64,000 nucleotides of DNA from Prevotellaceae bacterium UBA1075. GTDB taxonomy: Bacteria > Bacteroidota > Bacteroidia > Bacteroidales > Bacteroidaceae. Location: positions 1-64,000 of the forward strand of contig DCCS01000045.1 in assembly GCA_002316015.1 (NCBI GenBank). Direction: 5' to 3'. The notes under the pieces were generated by a model. It made no database searches. It worked only from the letters and a program-made list of their open reading frames with translations, and was not told the DNA's origin. Positions 42,969 through 51,530 of the stretch are shown here, one piece after another; position 1 is the stretch's first letter, and each line of letters begins with the position of its first letter. The translations under genes and the position numbers were made by a program.

Positions 42969-45161
42969 TCACTTCAGGGTCAGCAGCACGGCATGTCCCC
43001 TGACGGCTTTTGTGCCCGGTGCTACGCTCTGACCTACCACGCGCCCGCAGCCGCTCATCCGGGCCTTCATTCCCAGGCGGCTCAGTGCCTGCACGGCATC
43101 ACGCGCGCCCATCTCCCTCAGGTCGGGCACCACGCCCCCCCCTGTTTCGGACGTGCCCGTGCCTGCGGGCACACGCGCGCCGCTTCCCAGCATGTCCAGC
43201 ACCTGCTGTGCCTTGGCCCTCGGGCCGCGAGCCACGTCGGCCCTCCCCAGCGTGTCCACCCCTGAGCCCTTCGGCATGGCACTGTACATGTCCTTGGTCA
43301 TCAGGTACTGTGAAATCTCGCAGAACACAGGCCCACACTGTCCACCGCCAGAAGCCGGCATGCCCGTCTTCACAATGCACACCAGGCAACTGTATTTGGG
43401 CTTCTCGGAGGGAAAATATCCGCAGAAGCTCACCATGTACCTCACCGGCCCGTTGTGGTAGCCACCCTTCTTGTCAGCGATCTGCGCCGTGCCGGTCTTT
43501 CCGCTCACACGGAAGCGTCCGCCGTCTTGTCTCGCAGGCCTTCCCAGGCCTTCGGGGTTCATCACCACCGAGTCCAGTATCTCGTGTATGGCATCCAGCG
43601 TGCGCCGGCTGCACATCTTCTCCCTGAACACCTCGGGGGGAAACTCCCTGACGACCTCTCCGTCGGCCAGTTCGCGGGTCACGAAGCGCGGCTTCATCAT
43701 GCGCCCGTTGTTGGCAATCCCGTTGTAGAAGGCCAGCGTGTAGATGGGGGGGAACTGCACGGTGTAGCCTATGCTCATCCAAGCGAGGTCGGGCTTGCCA
43801 AACTCCATGGGCTTTCCGTGCCTGGTCACCGGCAGCATCCAGTGTCCGCTCTTGTCCTTCTTGGGCATATACACCCTGGGAGTGCCACTGCCCGGTATGT
43901 CGAGGTGCATGGGCAAGCCCACGCCCAGGTTGTTCAGCCCACGCACGAAGCGGTCGGGGCAGTCGTGGTAAGCCCCGTCGATGAGGCGGCTCACGCCGAT
44001 GTTGGAGCTCTTCATGAGCACCCGTGTGACGTTGAGCATGCCGAAGCCCCTCTTCTTCCAGTTGTGGTCCTTCATTGTGCGCCCGTACATGGGCCAGATC
44101 CCGCTGCCGGTGTCCACGCGCGTGTCCTTGTTTATCTTGCCGTCCTCCATAGCCACCATGACGCTTGCGGTCTTGAATGTCGAGCCTGGCTCCATGAGGT
44201 CGTTCACCAGATGATTATGTACCTCGTGGTATTCCCCGTCGGCTCCTCTCTTCAGGTTCACGATGGCCTTCACATCGCCCGTGGCCACCTCCATGACCAT
44301 GGCCATGCCTATCTCGCCCTTCACGCCCTTCTCCTTGAGCTTGCTGCGCAGGGCGCGGTCGGCCACGTCCTGCACGTCGATGTCGATGGTGGTCACCAGG
44401 TCGTGCCCGTCCTGCGGCTCCACATCGACCAGGCTCACGCGCTTGTCACGCACCTTGGTGCGGTGCATGATGCCCGGTGTCCCCCGAAGGATGCTGTCAA
44501 AGGCCAGTTCAAGCCCGTTCTTGGCCCTGCCCGAGTCGGGGTAGAGGTCGCCCAGGGTGCGCGCAGCCAGTTGCCCGTAGGGCTTTGTGCGCCTGGACAC
44601 AGTCTCGCCGTAGAAGCCGCTCCTGAAGCGCCCCTCGCACAGGAGGGGAAGCCTCTTGCACTCCCTGTACTGCACATACGTGGCCATCCTGGGATAGAGG
44701 CGCACGGGCCCCGGGTACCGCCCGTTGGTCTTGGTCATGCATTTCCTCCTGGCCTCCACTATCTTGTCACGGAAATACCGTGGGCTGTACCCGGGGAATA
44801 TCCTCGCCAGACCGCGCGCTATCTCGTCCACATGGTTGTCCACCACCGAGTCGCGGAAGTGCTGTGTCATGGCGCGCGACAGACTGTCCTTGTCCTGCAC
44901 GCGCAGGTCGAGGTAGAGCCTGTATTCGGGCAGGGAGGTCGAGAGCACCCTGCCGTCATCGGAGAGCAGGTCGCCACGCTTGGCGGGAATGGGTATGGAG
45001 TCGCTCACGAAACGCGCGTCCACAGCCTCCCAGTACTCCCTCATCGGGGAAGACATTGTCTGTATGGCCTTGCCCAGGATATAGGCGGCCCCCAGTGCCA
45101 TGACTGCCAGTATGACCACAAAGCGTCTTGTCGAATTCTTTTTTCTGTCCATCGCGTCCAT
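42969..45161 (-). CDS. ftsI: Septal penicillin-binding protein with C-terminal PASTA domain
   Basis: A class B transpeptidase that cross-links septal peptidoglycan with FtsW. The 730-residue protein has one N-terminal membrane segment (FVVILAVMALGAAYILG), a dimerisation region, and the transpeptidase motifs STFK near residue 327-330, SSN, and SGKTGTAQ. The last 65 residues form a PASTA-like domain (VVPDLREMGARDAVQAL). PASTA domains on FtsI are usual in Bacteroidetes and absent in E. coli. Confidence 0.93.
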   Translation of the reverse strand: MDAMDRKKNSTRRFVVILAVMALGAAYILGKAIQTMSSPMREYWEAVDARFVSDSIPIPAKRGDLLSDDGRVLSTSLPEYRLYLDLRVQDKDSLSRAMTQHFRDSVVDNHVDEIARGLARIFPGYSPRYFRDKIVEARRKCMTKTNGRYPGPVRLYPRMATYVQYRECKRLPLLCEGRFRSGFYGETVSRRTKPYGQLAARTLGDLYPDSGRAKNGLELAFDSILRGTPGIMHRTKVRDKRVSLVDVEPQDGHDLVTTIDIDVQDVADRALRSKLKEKGVKGEIGMAMVMEVATGDVKAIVNLKRGADGEYHEVHNHLVNDLMEPGSTFKTASVMVAMEDGKINKDTRVDTGSGIWPMYGRTMKDHNWKKRGFGMLNVTRVLMKSSNIGVSRLIDGAYHDCPDRFVRGLNNLGVGLPMHLDIPGSGTPRVYMPKKDKSGHWMLPVTRHGKPMEFGKPDLAWMSIGYTVQFPPIYTLAFYNGIANNGRMMKPRFVTRELADGEVVREFPPEVFREKMCSRRTLDAIHEILDSVVMNPEGLGRPARQDGGRFRVSGKTGTAQIADKKGGYHNGPVRYMVSFCGYFPSEKPKYSCLVCIVKTGMPASGGGQCGPVFCEISQYLMTKDMYSAMPKGSGVDTLGRADVARGPRAKAQQVLDMLGSGARVPAGTGTSETGGGVVPDLREMGARDAVQALSRLGMKARMSGCGRVVGQSVAPGTKAVRGHAVLLTLK

Positions 45162-45170
45162 TGTCTGTTG

Positions 45171-45623
45171 TCACTCATCAGTAAGCAGGAACGGGGGATC
45201 CGTGCTGGGCACCAGCGTGCTGTCGCCCCTCTCCCGCAACTCGCGCTCCACCTGGCTCGCCCTGGTGCGCCTGGTGAGCTCGCTCTCGCGCGTCAGGCAC
45301 CGGTACTTGCTGTCCTCGAGCGAGTCGTTGAGTTCCTCCTCTTTCAGTATCTCCTGCTGCGCCTGGTAACTGTTGGTCACATAGGCCACGGTGACCAGAA
45401 AGACCAGCAGGAACATGGGTATCTGCCTTCTGAACCACTTGCCGTCAATCCGCAGTGCGGCCAGCACCTCGCGCATGTGCTTCACGTCCAGCGTGTCGTC
45501 ATCCCCGTCGCGCAACATGGAACGGGCAAGACGCTCCTCCACCGTCTGCGCCTGTCCGTCGCCTTGCTTCTGTGGAGCCTCCGGCTGTGGCTGTCGCTCT
45601 GTTCGTTCTGTATCTTCTGCCAT
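45171..45623 (-). CDS. ftsL: FtsL-like cell division protein
   Basis: A 150-residue bitopic protein: a charged cytoplasmic N-terminus of about 65 residues, one membrane segment (IPMFLLVFLVTVAYVTNSY), then a coiled-coil periplasmic part. Position between rsmH and ftsI and overall design fit the Bacteroidetes FtsL family, although sequence identity to E. coli FtsL is not expected. ATG 45623 starts MAEDTERTERQ. Confidence 0.8.
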   Translation of the reverse strand: MAEDTERTERQPQPEAPQKQGDGQAQTVEERLARSMLRDGDDDTLDVKHMREVLAALRIDGKWFRRQIPMFLLVFLVTVAYVTNSYQAQQEILKEEELNDSLEDSKYRCLTRESELTRRTRASQVERELRERGDSTLVPSTDPPFLLTDE

Positions 45624-45690
45624 CGCTTTTGCCTTGTGTCGTTTCCGTGTGTTCTCTGTCCCTGCACCCCTCACGCGCCCGCGCGGCCTG

Positions 45691-46614
45691 TCAGTCCCTG
45701 TCCCCGGCCAGCCTCACCGCCACCCTGAGCTTGGCCGACCGGCTGCGCGGATTCGTGGCCTGCTCCTGCTCACTGGGCACCTGCGGCTTGCTCCCCAAGG
45801 GTTTCATGGGCGCGTGGGCGCGGCCGTACATGTCGGTCTCGACCTTGCCTTCCTCGTTGCCGCTGCGCATCATGTTCTTCACCATCCTGTCCTCCAGGGA
45901 GTGGTAGGTGAGCACCGAGAGCCTGCCGCCCTCGCCCAACACGTCCACCGCAGCGTGCAGCATCTGCCTCAGGGCATCCATCTCGCCGTTCACTTCGATG
46001 CGCAGGGCCTGGAACACGCGTGCCAGGTCCTTCCTTTCCCTTTCCCTGGGCAGGAGCGGCTGCAGGACCGAGACCAGCTGCCCAGTGGTCACGATCTCGC
46101 CCCGTGCCCGTGCCCTCACTATGGCCGAGGCCAGCCGGCGGCTGCTCTTCAACTCGCCATACAGGTAAAGCACTGTGGCCAGTTGCTCCTCGGTGTAGTC
46201 CCGCAGCACGGTACGCGCCGACCGGCGCGCCCGCTGGTTCATGCGCATGTCGAGGGGCGCGTCCTGCCGGAAACTGAACCCCCGGGCCGCATCATCGAGA
46301 TGGTGGCTGCTCACGCCCAGGTCGGCCAGGATGCCGTCCACCCGTTCCACGCCATAGTACCGCATCCAGTTCTCCAGGAAGCGGAAGTTGCTGCGCACGA
46401 AGGTGAAGCGCGGGTCGTCCAGCGCTCCGCCCAGGGCGTCCAGGTCCTGGTCAAAGGCATACAGGCGCCCCTCCGCTCCCAGGCGGCGCATAATCTCGCG
46501 GCTATGCCCCCCGCCCCCGAATGTGAGGTCCACATAGACTCCTCCGGGGCGGATGTCAAGTCCGTCCACTGCCTGCTGCAGCATCACGGGTATATGGTAT
46601 ATGTCGCTGTTCAT
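45691..46614 (-). CDS. rsmH: 16S rRNA (cytosine-1402-N4)-methyltransferase
   Basis: Methylates N4 of C1402 in the ribosomal P site using S-adenosylmethionine. The 307-residue protein (formerly MraW) begins NSDIYHIPVMLQQAVDGL and has the SAM loop VDLTFGGGGHS near residue 30, then DLGVSSHHLDDAARGFSFR. ATG 46614 is chosen because HIPVML is the family N-terminus. Confidence 0.95.
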   Translation of the reverse strand: MNSDIYHIPVMLQQAVDGLDIRPGGVYVDLTFGGGGHSREIMRRLGAEGRLYAFDQDLDALGGALDDPRFTFVRSNFRFLENWMRYYGVERVDGILADLGVSSHHLDDAARGFSFRQDAPLDMRMNQRARRSARTVLRDYTEEQLATVLYLYGELKSSRRLASAIVRARARGEIVTTGQLVSVLQPLLPRERERKDLARVFQALRIEVNGEMDALRQMLHAAVDVLGEGGRLSVLTYHSLEDRMVKNMMRSGNEEGKVETDMYGRAHAPMKPLGSKPQVPSEQEQATNPRSRSAKLRVAVRLAGDRD

Positions 46615-46657
46615 CGTCCTCCGTTTTCTGTCTTGCCAAGGCAAGAATGGCGGTGGC

Positions 46658-47113
46658 TTACTCACACCCACGCGGGCTCATCATCCGCTCCAGGGTGTCG
46701 GCCAGCGAGTCGGGCTCGCAGGCAAGCGCCTCGGCGGCCTGCCTGCTCCACACCTCGATGGTGTCATCCACGCCTATGAAGCGCACATCCGCCTGTATGC
46801 CGGCCTCGTCGAGGTAACGCCGGGGGATGAGCAGGCGCCCGTTGCCGTCCAGCGTCACATTCTCGGCCCCCGCCACGAAACGGCGCAGGGCATCGCGTCC
46901 CTGGCGGTCAAACATGCCCGTACGCGCCACCAGGGCGTCCACTTGCCTGTCCCACACACCGGCCGGGTAGAGCACCAGACAACGCTGGAAGACATCGCGG
47001 CGCAACACAAGCCCCGCTACGCCCTCGCGCTGCAGAACCTTGCGGAACCCGCTGGGCACGAACACGCGCCCCTTGTCATCCACCCTGGCATCTATATTGC
47101 CGGTAAACCTCAT
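46658..47113 (-). CDS. mraZ: Transcriptional regulator MraZ
   Basis: First gene of the dcw cluster. The 151-residue protein has two AbrB-like SpoVT domains (DDKGRVFVPSGFRKVL and LDGNGRLLIPRRYL). MraZ binds TGGGN repeats in its own promoter and usually represses the dcw operon. Two such boxes are present just upstream at 47167-47181. A GTG directly before ATG 47113 is ignored. Confidence 0.95.
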   Translation of the reverse strand: MRFTGNIDARVDDKGRVFVPSGFRKVLQREGVAGLVLRRDVFQRCLVLYPAGVWDRQVDALVARTGMFDRQGRDALRRFVAGAENVTLDGNGRLLIPRRYLDEAGIQADVRFIGVDDTIEVWSRQAAEALACEPDSLADTLERMMSPRGCE

Positions 47114-47151
47114 CACATGTACTTCTTATTATGCTGCCGCATATTCTTTGG

Positions 47152-47159
47152 CAAAGTTA
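47152..47159 (-). promoter_or_regulatory. -7 box of the dcw operon
   Basis: The minus strand reads TAACTTTG, 38 bases upstream of mraZ ATG 47113, directly downstream (in transcription order) of the putative MraZ boxes. Confidence 0.65.
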
Positions 47160-47166
47160 TGTAATT

Positions 47167-47181
47167 CCCCACAATTCCCCA
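47167..47181 (-). promoter_or_regulatory. Putative MraZ operator: two TGGGG boxes
   Basis: On the minus strand TGGGG (47181-47177), five bases (AATTG), TGGGG (47171-47167) form a 10-bp direct repeat. Known MraZ sites are TGGGN boxes with 5-nt spacers, so this fits and lies within the promoter, where binding would repress mraZ and the division genes. Function is inferred from the motif alone. Confidence 0.6.
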
Positions 47182-47361
47182 CACCTTTTCACAAATTATT
47201 TTTCACGTTCTTTAAACAAACTTTCACAAGTGGCAGAAGGGAGGTGACACGCCTGCTCCTTTTCTTCGGCAAAATGGGACAAATGAGCTATAACACATCA
47301 TTTTACCGCGCAGCATCCTCTATTTCTCGCCTTCACATTCTTGCGGTGGGGAGAAAAACCT

Positions 47362-47369
47362 TAAATTTG
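47362..47369 (+). promoter_or_regulatory. -7 box of the cyclophilin gene
   Basis: TAAATTTG, with TCTTG about 18 bases upstream. It forms a divergent pair with the dcw promoter in the 279-base gap 47114-47392. Confidence 0.55.
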
Positions 47370-47392
47370 CAGCGGAAAGAAAGTTCATCCAC

Positions 47393-48187
47393 ATGAGACA
47401 AAGTCCACACCACCCCACCGGCACGGGCTGCGGGACCCGCGCGTGCCGCCTGCGGGACAGCCTGCGCCGCCACCTGCCGGCACCCGCCACACTGCTCCTG
47501 GCCATCCTGCTGTGCGCCCCGTGCCCCTCAGCCAGCGGGAAGCGCAAGGAGAAACGCTCCGTGGTGCTCATCGAGACCACGGACGGGAACATCCGTGTAG
47601 CACTCTCCGACGACACGCCCCTGCACCGCGACAACTTCCTGCGGCTGGCCTCCAGCGGTTACTACGACGGCACGCTCTTCCACCGGGTAATCGCCGGCTT
47701 CATGATCCAGGGCGGCGACCCCGACTCCAGGAACGCCGCGCCCGGGCAGACGCTGGGCAGCGGAGGGCCGGGATACACCATCCCCGCCGAGTTTGACCTG
47801 CCCTACCTGTACCACCGGCGCGGGGCTCTGGCGGCCGCAAGAGACGCCGACGAGGTGAACCCCGAACAGGAAAGCAGCGGAAGCCAGTTCTACATCGTGT
47901 GGGGGAAGAGGCAGACTACCGCCGACATACGCAAGGTGCGGGAGACACTGGGCGAGAAAGGCATCTCGCTCACGCAACAGATCATCGACGACTACGAGAT
48001 GACGGGGGGCGCCCCGCACCTGGACGGCCAGTACACGGTGTTCGGCGAGGTCATCGAGGGAATGGGCGTGGTGGAGAAAATACAGGGAGTGGAAACCGAC
48101 AAGAACGACCGCCCGCTCAAGGACGTGAAGGTGCTGCACATGACGGTGGAGCAATACAGCAGCCAGGCACAGCGTCCGCAGGAGTAA
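47393..48187 (+). CDS. Cyclophilin-type peptidyl-prolyl isomerase
   Basis: A 264-residue protein with an N-terminal hydrophobic stretch (PATLLLAILLCAPCPSASG), so probably exported to the periplasm. The cyclophilin core has NFLRLASSGYYDGTLFHRVI, GFMIQGGDPDS and SSGSQFYIVWG. It catalyses cis-trans isomerisation of prolyl bonds during folding. An insertion between the core strands (residues about 175-205) is common in Bacteroidetes members. Confidence 0.9.
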   Translation: MRQSPHHPTGTGCGTRACRLRDSLRRHLPAPATLLLAILLCAPCPSASGKRKEKRSVVLIETTDGNIRVALSDDTPLHRDNFLRLASSGYYDGTLFHRVIAGFMIQGGDPDSRNAAPGQTLGSGGPGYTIPAEFDLPYLYHRRGALAAARDADEVNPEQESSGSQFYIVWGKRQTTADIRKVRETLGEKGISLTQQIIDDYEMTGGAPHLDGQYTVFGEVIEGMGVVEKIQGVETDKNDRPLKDVKVLHMTVEQYSSQAQRPQE

Positions 48188-48206
48188 AAACGCATGCCGC
48201 CGCGAT

Positions 48207-48272
48207 GGCCAACGCAGCGCACTGCATTGGCCAACGCGGCGCGCTGCATCCGCCAACGCGGCGCGCTGCATT
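48207..48272. repeat. 22-bp intergenic tandem repeat, locus 3
   Basis: Three 22-bp units (48207-48228, 48229-48250, 48251-48272), each with a GCCAACGC core followed by a near-palindromic GCAGCGCACTGC-like part. It starts 20 bases after the cyclophilin stop, after AAAAACGCATGCCG, which echoes the flank of loci 1 and 2. Confidence 0.85.
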
Positions 48273-48402
48273 GGCTGCCCTGTGCCACAGCGACACCGGC
48301 AGCATCCTCCTTGCCAGCCACCCGGCAGCCCCAGCAGAGCCAAAATCTGCCCTTTATGGCTAATAATGGAGCAAGCCCCTTTCCCATTCAGAGGAAAATG
48401 CG

Positions 48403-48410
48403 TAATTTTG
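48403..48410 (+). promoter_or_regulatory. -7 box of the IMP cyclohydrolase/mre operon
   Basis: TAATTTTG with TTTC (three of four bases of TTTG) 19 bases upstream at 48380-48383. The ATG follows at 48461. Confidence 0.6.
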
Positions 48411-48460
48411 CACACTGCCAAGAGGTTGGGATGTAAAAAGAAACAGAAAAGCGACACAAG

Positions 48461-49057
48461 ATGGCCGAAACGAGGAAAATCCAGCGCGCGCTGGTGTCCG
48501 TGTTCCACAAGGACGGACTGGAGGAAATATTGCGCACGCTCCATGCGCAGGGCGTGGAACTGCTCAGCACGGGCGGCACCCGGCAGTTCATCGAGCAACT
48601 GGGCATCCCCTGCGCCCGCGTGGAGGACGTGACCACATATCCCAGCATCCTGGGAGGCAGGGTGAAGACACTGCACCCCAAGATATTCGGGGGCATCCTG
48701 GGACGGCGATCGCTGGAGAGCGACCGGCAGGAGATGGCACAATACGGGATTCCCGGCATCGACCTGGTGATTGTGGACTTGTACCCCTTTGAGGACACCG
48801 TGAGGAGCGGAGCCTCAGAGAGCGACATCATAGAGAAGATAGACATAGGCGGGATAAGCCTCATCCGCGCCGCCGCAAAGAACTACGCCGACGTGGTCAT
48901 CGTGCCGTCAAAGGCCGAGTACAAGCCACTGCTCGACCTGCTGCTGAAGAACGGCGCACAGAGCGAGGTGGAGGAGCGCAGGTGGTTTGCCACACGCGCC
49001 TTTGGCGTGAGCAGCCGCTACGACACCGCCATACACCAGTGGTTTGAGAGCAAGTAA
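48461..49057 (+). CDS. Stand-alone IMP cyclohydrolase domain (N-terminal half of PurH)
   Basis: A 198-residue protein that matches only the MGS-like IMP cyclohydrolase domain of PurH. It begins RKIQRALVSVFHKDGLEEI and has LLSTGGTRQFIEQLGI, GGRVKTLHPKIFGGIL and DIGGISLIRAAAKN. The AICAR formyltransferase half (about 300 residues) is absent and no remnant remains before mreB, 63 bases downstream. It would close the purine ring (FAICAR to IMP); the formyl transfer must be done by another protein. It shares an operon with mreB-rodA. Confidence 0.85.
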   Translation: MAETRKIQRALVSVFHKDGLEEILRTLHAQGVELLSTGGTRQFIEQLGIPCARVEDVTTYPSILGGRVKTLHPKIFGGILGRRSLESDRQEMAQYGIPGIDLVIVDLYPFEDTVRSGASESDIIEKIDIGGISLIRAAAKNYADVVIVPSKAEYKPLLDLLLKNGAQSEVEERRWFATRAFGVSSRYDTAIHQWFESK

Positions 49058-49120
49058 CCTGCCACGGCCCCCGGGGCACGACACCGGCAGCACTACGAAC
49101 AAACAAAGAAGACAAGGAAA

Positions 49121-50140
49121 ATGAGTTGGTTTTCATTCAGCAAGGAGATGGCCATGGACCTGGGCACTGCCAACACCATCATCATAAGCAACGGGAAGAT
49201 TGTGGTGGACGAGCCGAGCGTAGTGGCACTGAACCGCAGGACAGAGCGCATGATAGCCGTGGGCGAGAAGGCCAAGATGATGTACGAGAAGACAAACCCC
49301 GACATCGAGGCCATACGCCCGCTGGGCGACGGCGTGATCGCCAACATGAGCGCCTGCGAGCAGATGATGCGCGGCCTCATCAAGATGGTGCACACGGGCG
49401 GATACCTGTTCTCGCCCAGCCTGAAGATGGTCATTGGCGTGCCCAGCGGAAGCACGCAGGTGGAACTGCACGCCGTGCGCGACTGCGCCGAGCATGCCGG
49501 CGCGCGCGAGGTGTACCTGATATACGAGCCCATGGCATCGGCCATAGGCATCGGGCTGGACGTGCTTGCGCCCGAGGGGAACATGATTGTCGACATAGGC
49601 GGCGGGAGCACCGAGATCGCGGTCATAAGCCTGGGCGGACTGGTGGTCAACAAGAGCCTGCGCATCGCGGGAGACGAACTGACCACCGACATACAGGAAT
49701 ACATGAGCCGGCAGCACAACGTGAAAGTGAGCGAGCGCATGGCCGAGCGCATCAAGATACATGTGGGCGCGGCACAGACTGACCTGGGCGAGGAGGCACC
49801 CGAGGACTATGTGGTGTACGGCCCCAACAAGATCACCGGCCTGCCCATGGAGGTGCCCGTGTGCTACCAGGAAATCGCGCACTGCCTGGAGAAGACCCTG
49901 GCCAAGATAGAGACCGCCGTGCTGGCCGCGCTGGAGGAGACACCGCCCGAACTGTATGCCGACATCGTGAAGAACGGCATCTGGCTGAGCGGAGGGGGCG
50001 CGCTGCTGCGCGGGCTCGGCAAGAGGCTCACCGACAAGATCAACATCGAGTTCCATGTGGCCGAAGACCCGCTCCACAGCGTGGCCAAGGGCACAGGAAT
50101 CGCACTGAAGAACATACAGAACTTCTCCTTCTTAATGTAA
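49121..50140 (+). CDS. mreB: Rod shape-determining protein MreB
   Basis: Actin-like filament protein that steers cell-wall elongation. The 339-residue protein has the actin-fold motifs MAMDLGTANTIIIS, MIVDIGGGSTEIAVISLGG and GIWLSGGGALLRGL, and the conserved EPMASAIGIGLDV segment. It leads a five-gene elongasome operon. Confidence 0.97.
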   Translation: MSWFSFSKEMAMDLGTANTIIISNGKIVVDEPSVVALNRRTERMIAVGEKAKMMYEKTNPDIEAIRPLGDGVIANMSACEQMMRGLIKMVHTGGYLFSPSLKMVIGVPSGSTQVELHAVRDCAEHAGAREVYLIYEPMASAIGIGLDVLAPEGNMIVDIGGGSTEIAVISLGGLVVNKSLRIAGDELTTDIQEYMSRQHNVKVSERMAERIKIHVGAAQTDLGEEAPEDYVVYGPNKITGLPMEVPVCYQEIAHCLEKTLAKIETAVLAALEETPPELYADIVKNGIWLSGGGALLRGLGKRLTDKINIEFHVAEDPLHSVAKGTGIALKNIQNFSFLM

Positions 50141-50150
50141 ACACACCGCA

Positions 50151-50987
50151 TTGGGAGAGCTTGCCCACAGAATACTCAGACACATCCACTGGGGGGTCTT
50201 CCTGCTTCTGGAAGTCTTCAGTGGATGGCTTCTTTTCCGTTTCAACACCTACCACGGCAGCGTGTGGTTTACCCAGGCAAACTCCGTGGCGGCCATGGTG
50301 ATGGAACAGGAGGAGAAACTGCTGTCGTACATGCACCTGGCCAGGCAGAACGAATACCTGACCAGGCAGAACGTGGTGCTGCAGTACAACATGAGCGTCA
50401 TGCGCGCCGAACTGGACAGCCTGCGCCACAAACCCTCATTCACCGAGCAGGAAGAGGCCAAGGTGACCAGCGGAATGCGCCTGATACCCGCCAAGGTGGT
50501 GGCCAACAGCATCAACCGGAAGGACAACTACCTCACCATCAACGCCGGACGAGACAAGGGCGTGAGCCCCGAGATGGGGGTCGTGAGCGGCACCGGAGTG
50601 GTGGGCATCGTGAGCCGCGTGACAGACCACTACGCCCTGGTCATGTCCGTGCTCAACAGCCAGTCGAACATCAGTTGCAGGCTGAGGGGCACGGGGCACT
50701 TCGGATACCTGAAATGGAACGGCGGCAATCCCCTGCACGCATGCATGGACGATGTGCCCCGGCACGCACAGGTGCGCAAGGGGGACATCGTGGAGACAAG
50801 CGGCTTCAGCAACGTGTTCCCACCCGGACTGTTTGTGGGACGCGTGGCACAGGTCAACAACAGCCCCGACGGAATGGCCTACAGGCTGGACGTGCAGATG
50901 AGCACAGACCTGTCCTGCCTGAGGGACGTGTGTGTGGTTGACTACCAGGGCCGCGCCGAGATGGACTCGCTCAACGTACAACAATAA
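50151..50987 (+). CDS. mreC: Rod shape-determining protein MreC
   Basis: A 278-residue periplasmic scaffold anchored by one N-terminal membrane segment (HWGVFLLLEVFSGWLLFRF), followed by a coiled coil and the beta-domain (INRKDNYLTINAGRDKGVSPEMGVVSG without interruption in the family order). No in-frame ATG exists before the membrane segment; the frame is closed by TAA at 50133-50135, so TTG at 50151, ten bases after mreB, is the likely start. Confidence 0.88.
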   Translation: MGELAHRILRHIHWGVFLLLEVFSGWLLFRFNTYHGSVWFTQANSVAAMVMEQEEKLLSYMHLARQNEYLTRQNVVLQYNMSVMRAELDSLRHKPSFTEQEEAKVTSGMRLIPAKVVANSINRKDNYLTINAGRDKGVSPEMGVVSGTGVVGIVSRVTDHYALVMSVLNSQSNISCRLRGTGHFGYLKWNGGNPLHACMDDVPRHAQVRKGDIVETSGFSNVFPPGLFVGRVAQVNNSPDGMAYRLDVQMSTDLSCLRDVCVVDYQGRAEMDSLNVQQ

Positions 50988-51004
50988 GGCAAGACGCAAG
51001 CAAC

Positions 51005-51511
51005 ATGATACCCACACAACTCAGGCGACTGGCACAGATGCTCATGCTCCTGGCACTGCAGGTGCTTGTGCTCAACCACATGAGCTTCTGGGGAATGGGA
51101 ACACCCATGACAGGAGTGCTCCTGCTGGCATACATGCCCGCGAACACGTCGCGCACATGCGCCCTGCTGTGGGGCTTCGCCATGGGGCTGGCCACCGACA
51201 TCTTCAGCGGGACACCGGGCATGGACAGCGCGGCCATGACCCTGACGGCAATGCTGCGCCCCGCGCTGCTGGACATGCAGGCTCCCAAGGACGCGCCCGA
51301 GGACATGGTTCCCACCTACCGCTCAATGGGCACATGGAACCATGTGAGATATGTGCTCACGCTCTTCCTCACACACCACACGGCCTATTTCCTGCTGGAG
51401 TGCTTCTCGGCCACACACCTTGGCCTGGCCGCCATGCACCTGCTGGCCAGCCTGGCCACCTCGCTGCTGCTGGCCTTCCCGCTCGAGGCCATAAGAAACC
51501 CAAGCAAGTAA
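51005..51511 (+). CDS. mreD: Rod shape-determining protein MreD
   Basis: A 168-residue protein of five or six membrane segments (for example QMLMLLALQVLVLNHMSFW and LGLAAMHLLASLATSLLLAF). Position between mreC and mrdA and its hydrophobic profile identify it; MreD sequences vary widely. It supports the MreBC-PBP2-RodA complex. Confidence 0.85.
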   Translation: MIPTQLRRLAQMLMLLALQVLVLNHMSFWGMGTPMTGVLLLAYMPANTSRTCALLWGFAMGLATDIFSGTPGMDSAAMTLTAMLRPALLDMQAPKDAPEDMVPTYRSMGTWNHVRYVLTLFLTHHTAYFLLECFSATHLGLAAMHLLASLATSLLLAFPLEAIRNPSK

Positions 51512-51530
51512 ACCACACGGACACACGCCC

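Noticed and set aside
43455..45728. A 757-codon open frame on the plus strand
   Set aside because: Antisense to ftsI and ftsL. It is His/Val/Leu-rich with no family motif, as expected for a mirror frame in GC-rich DNA.
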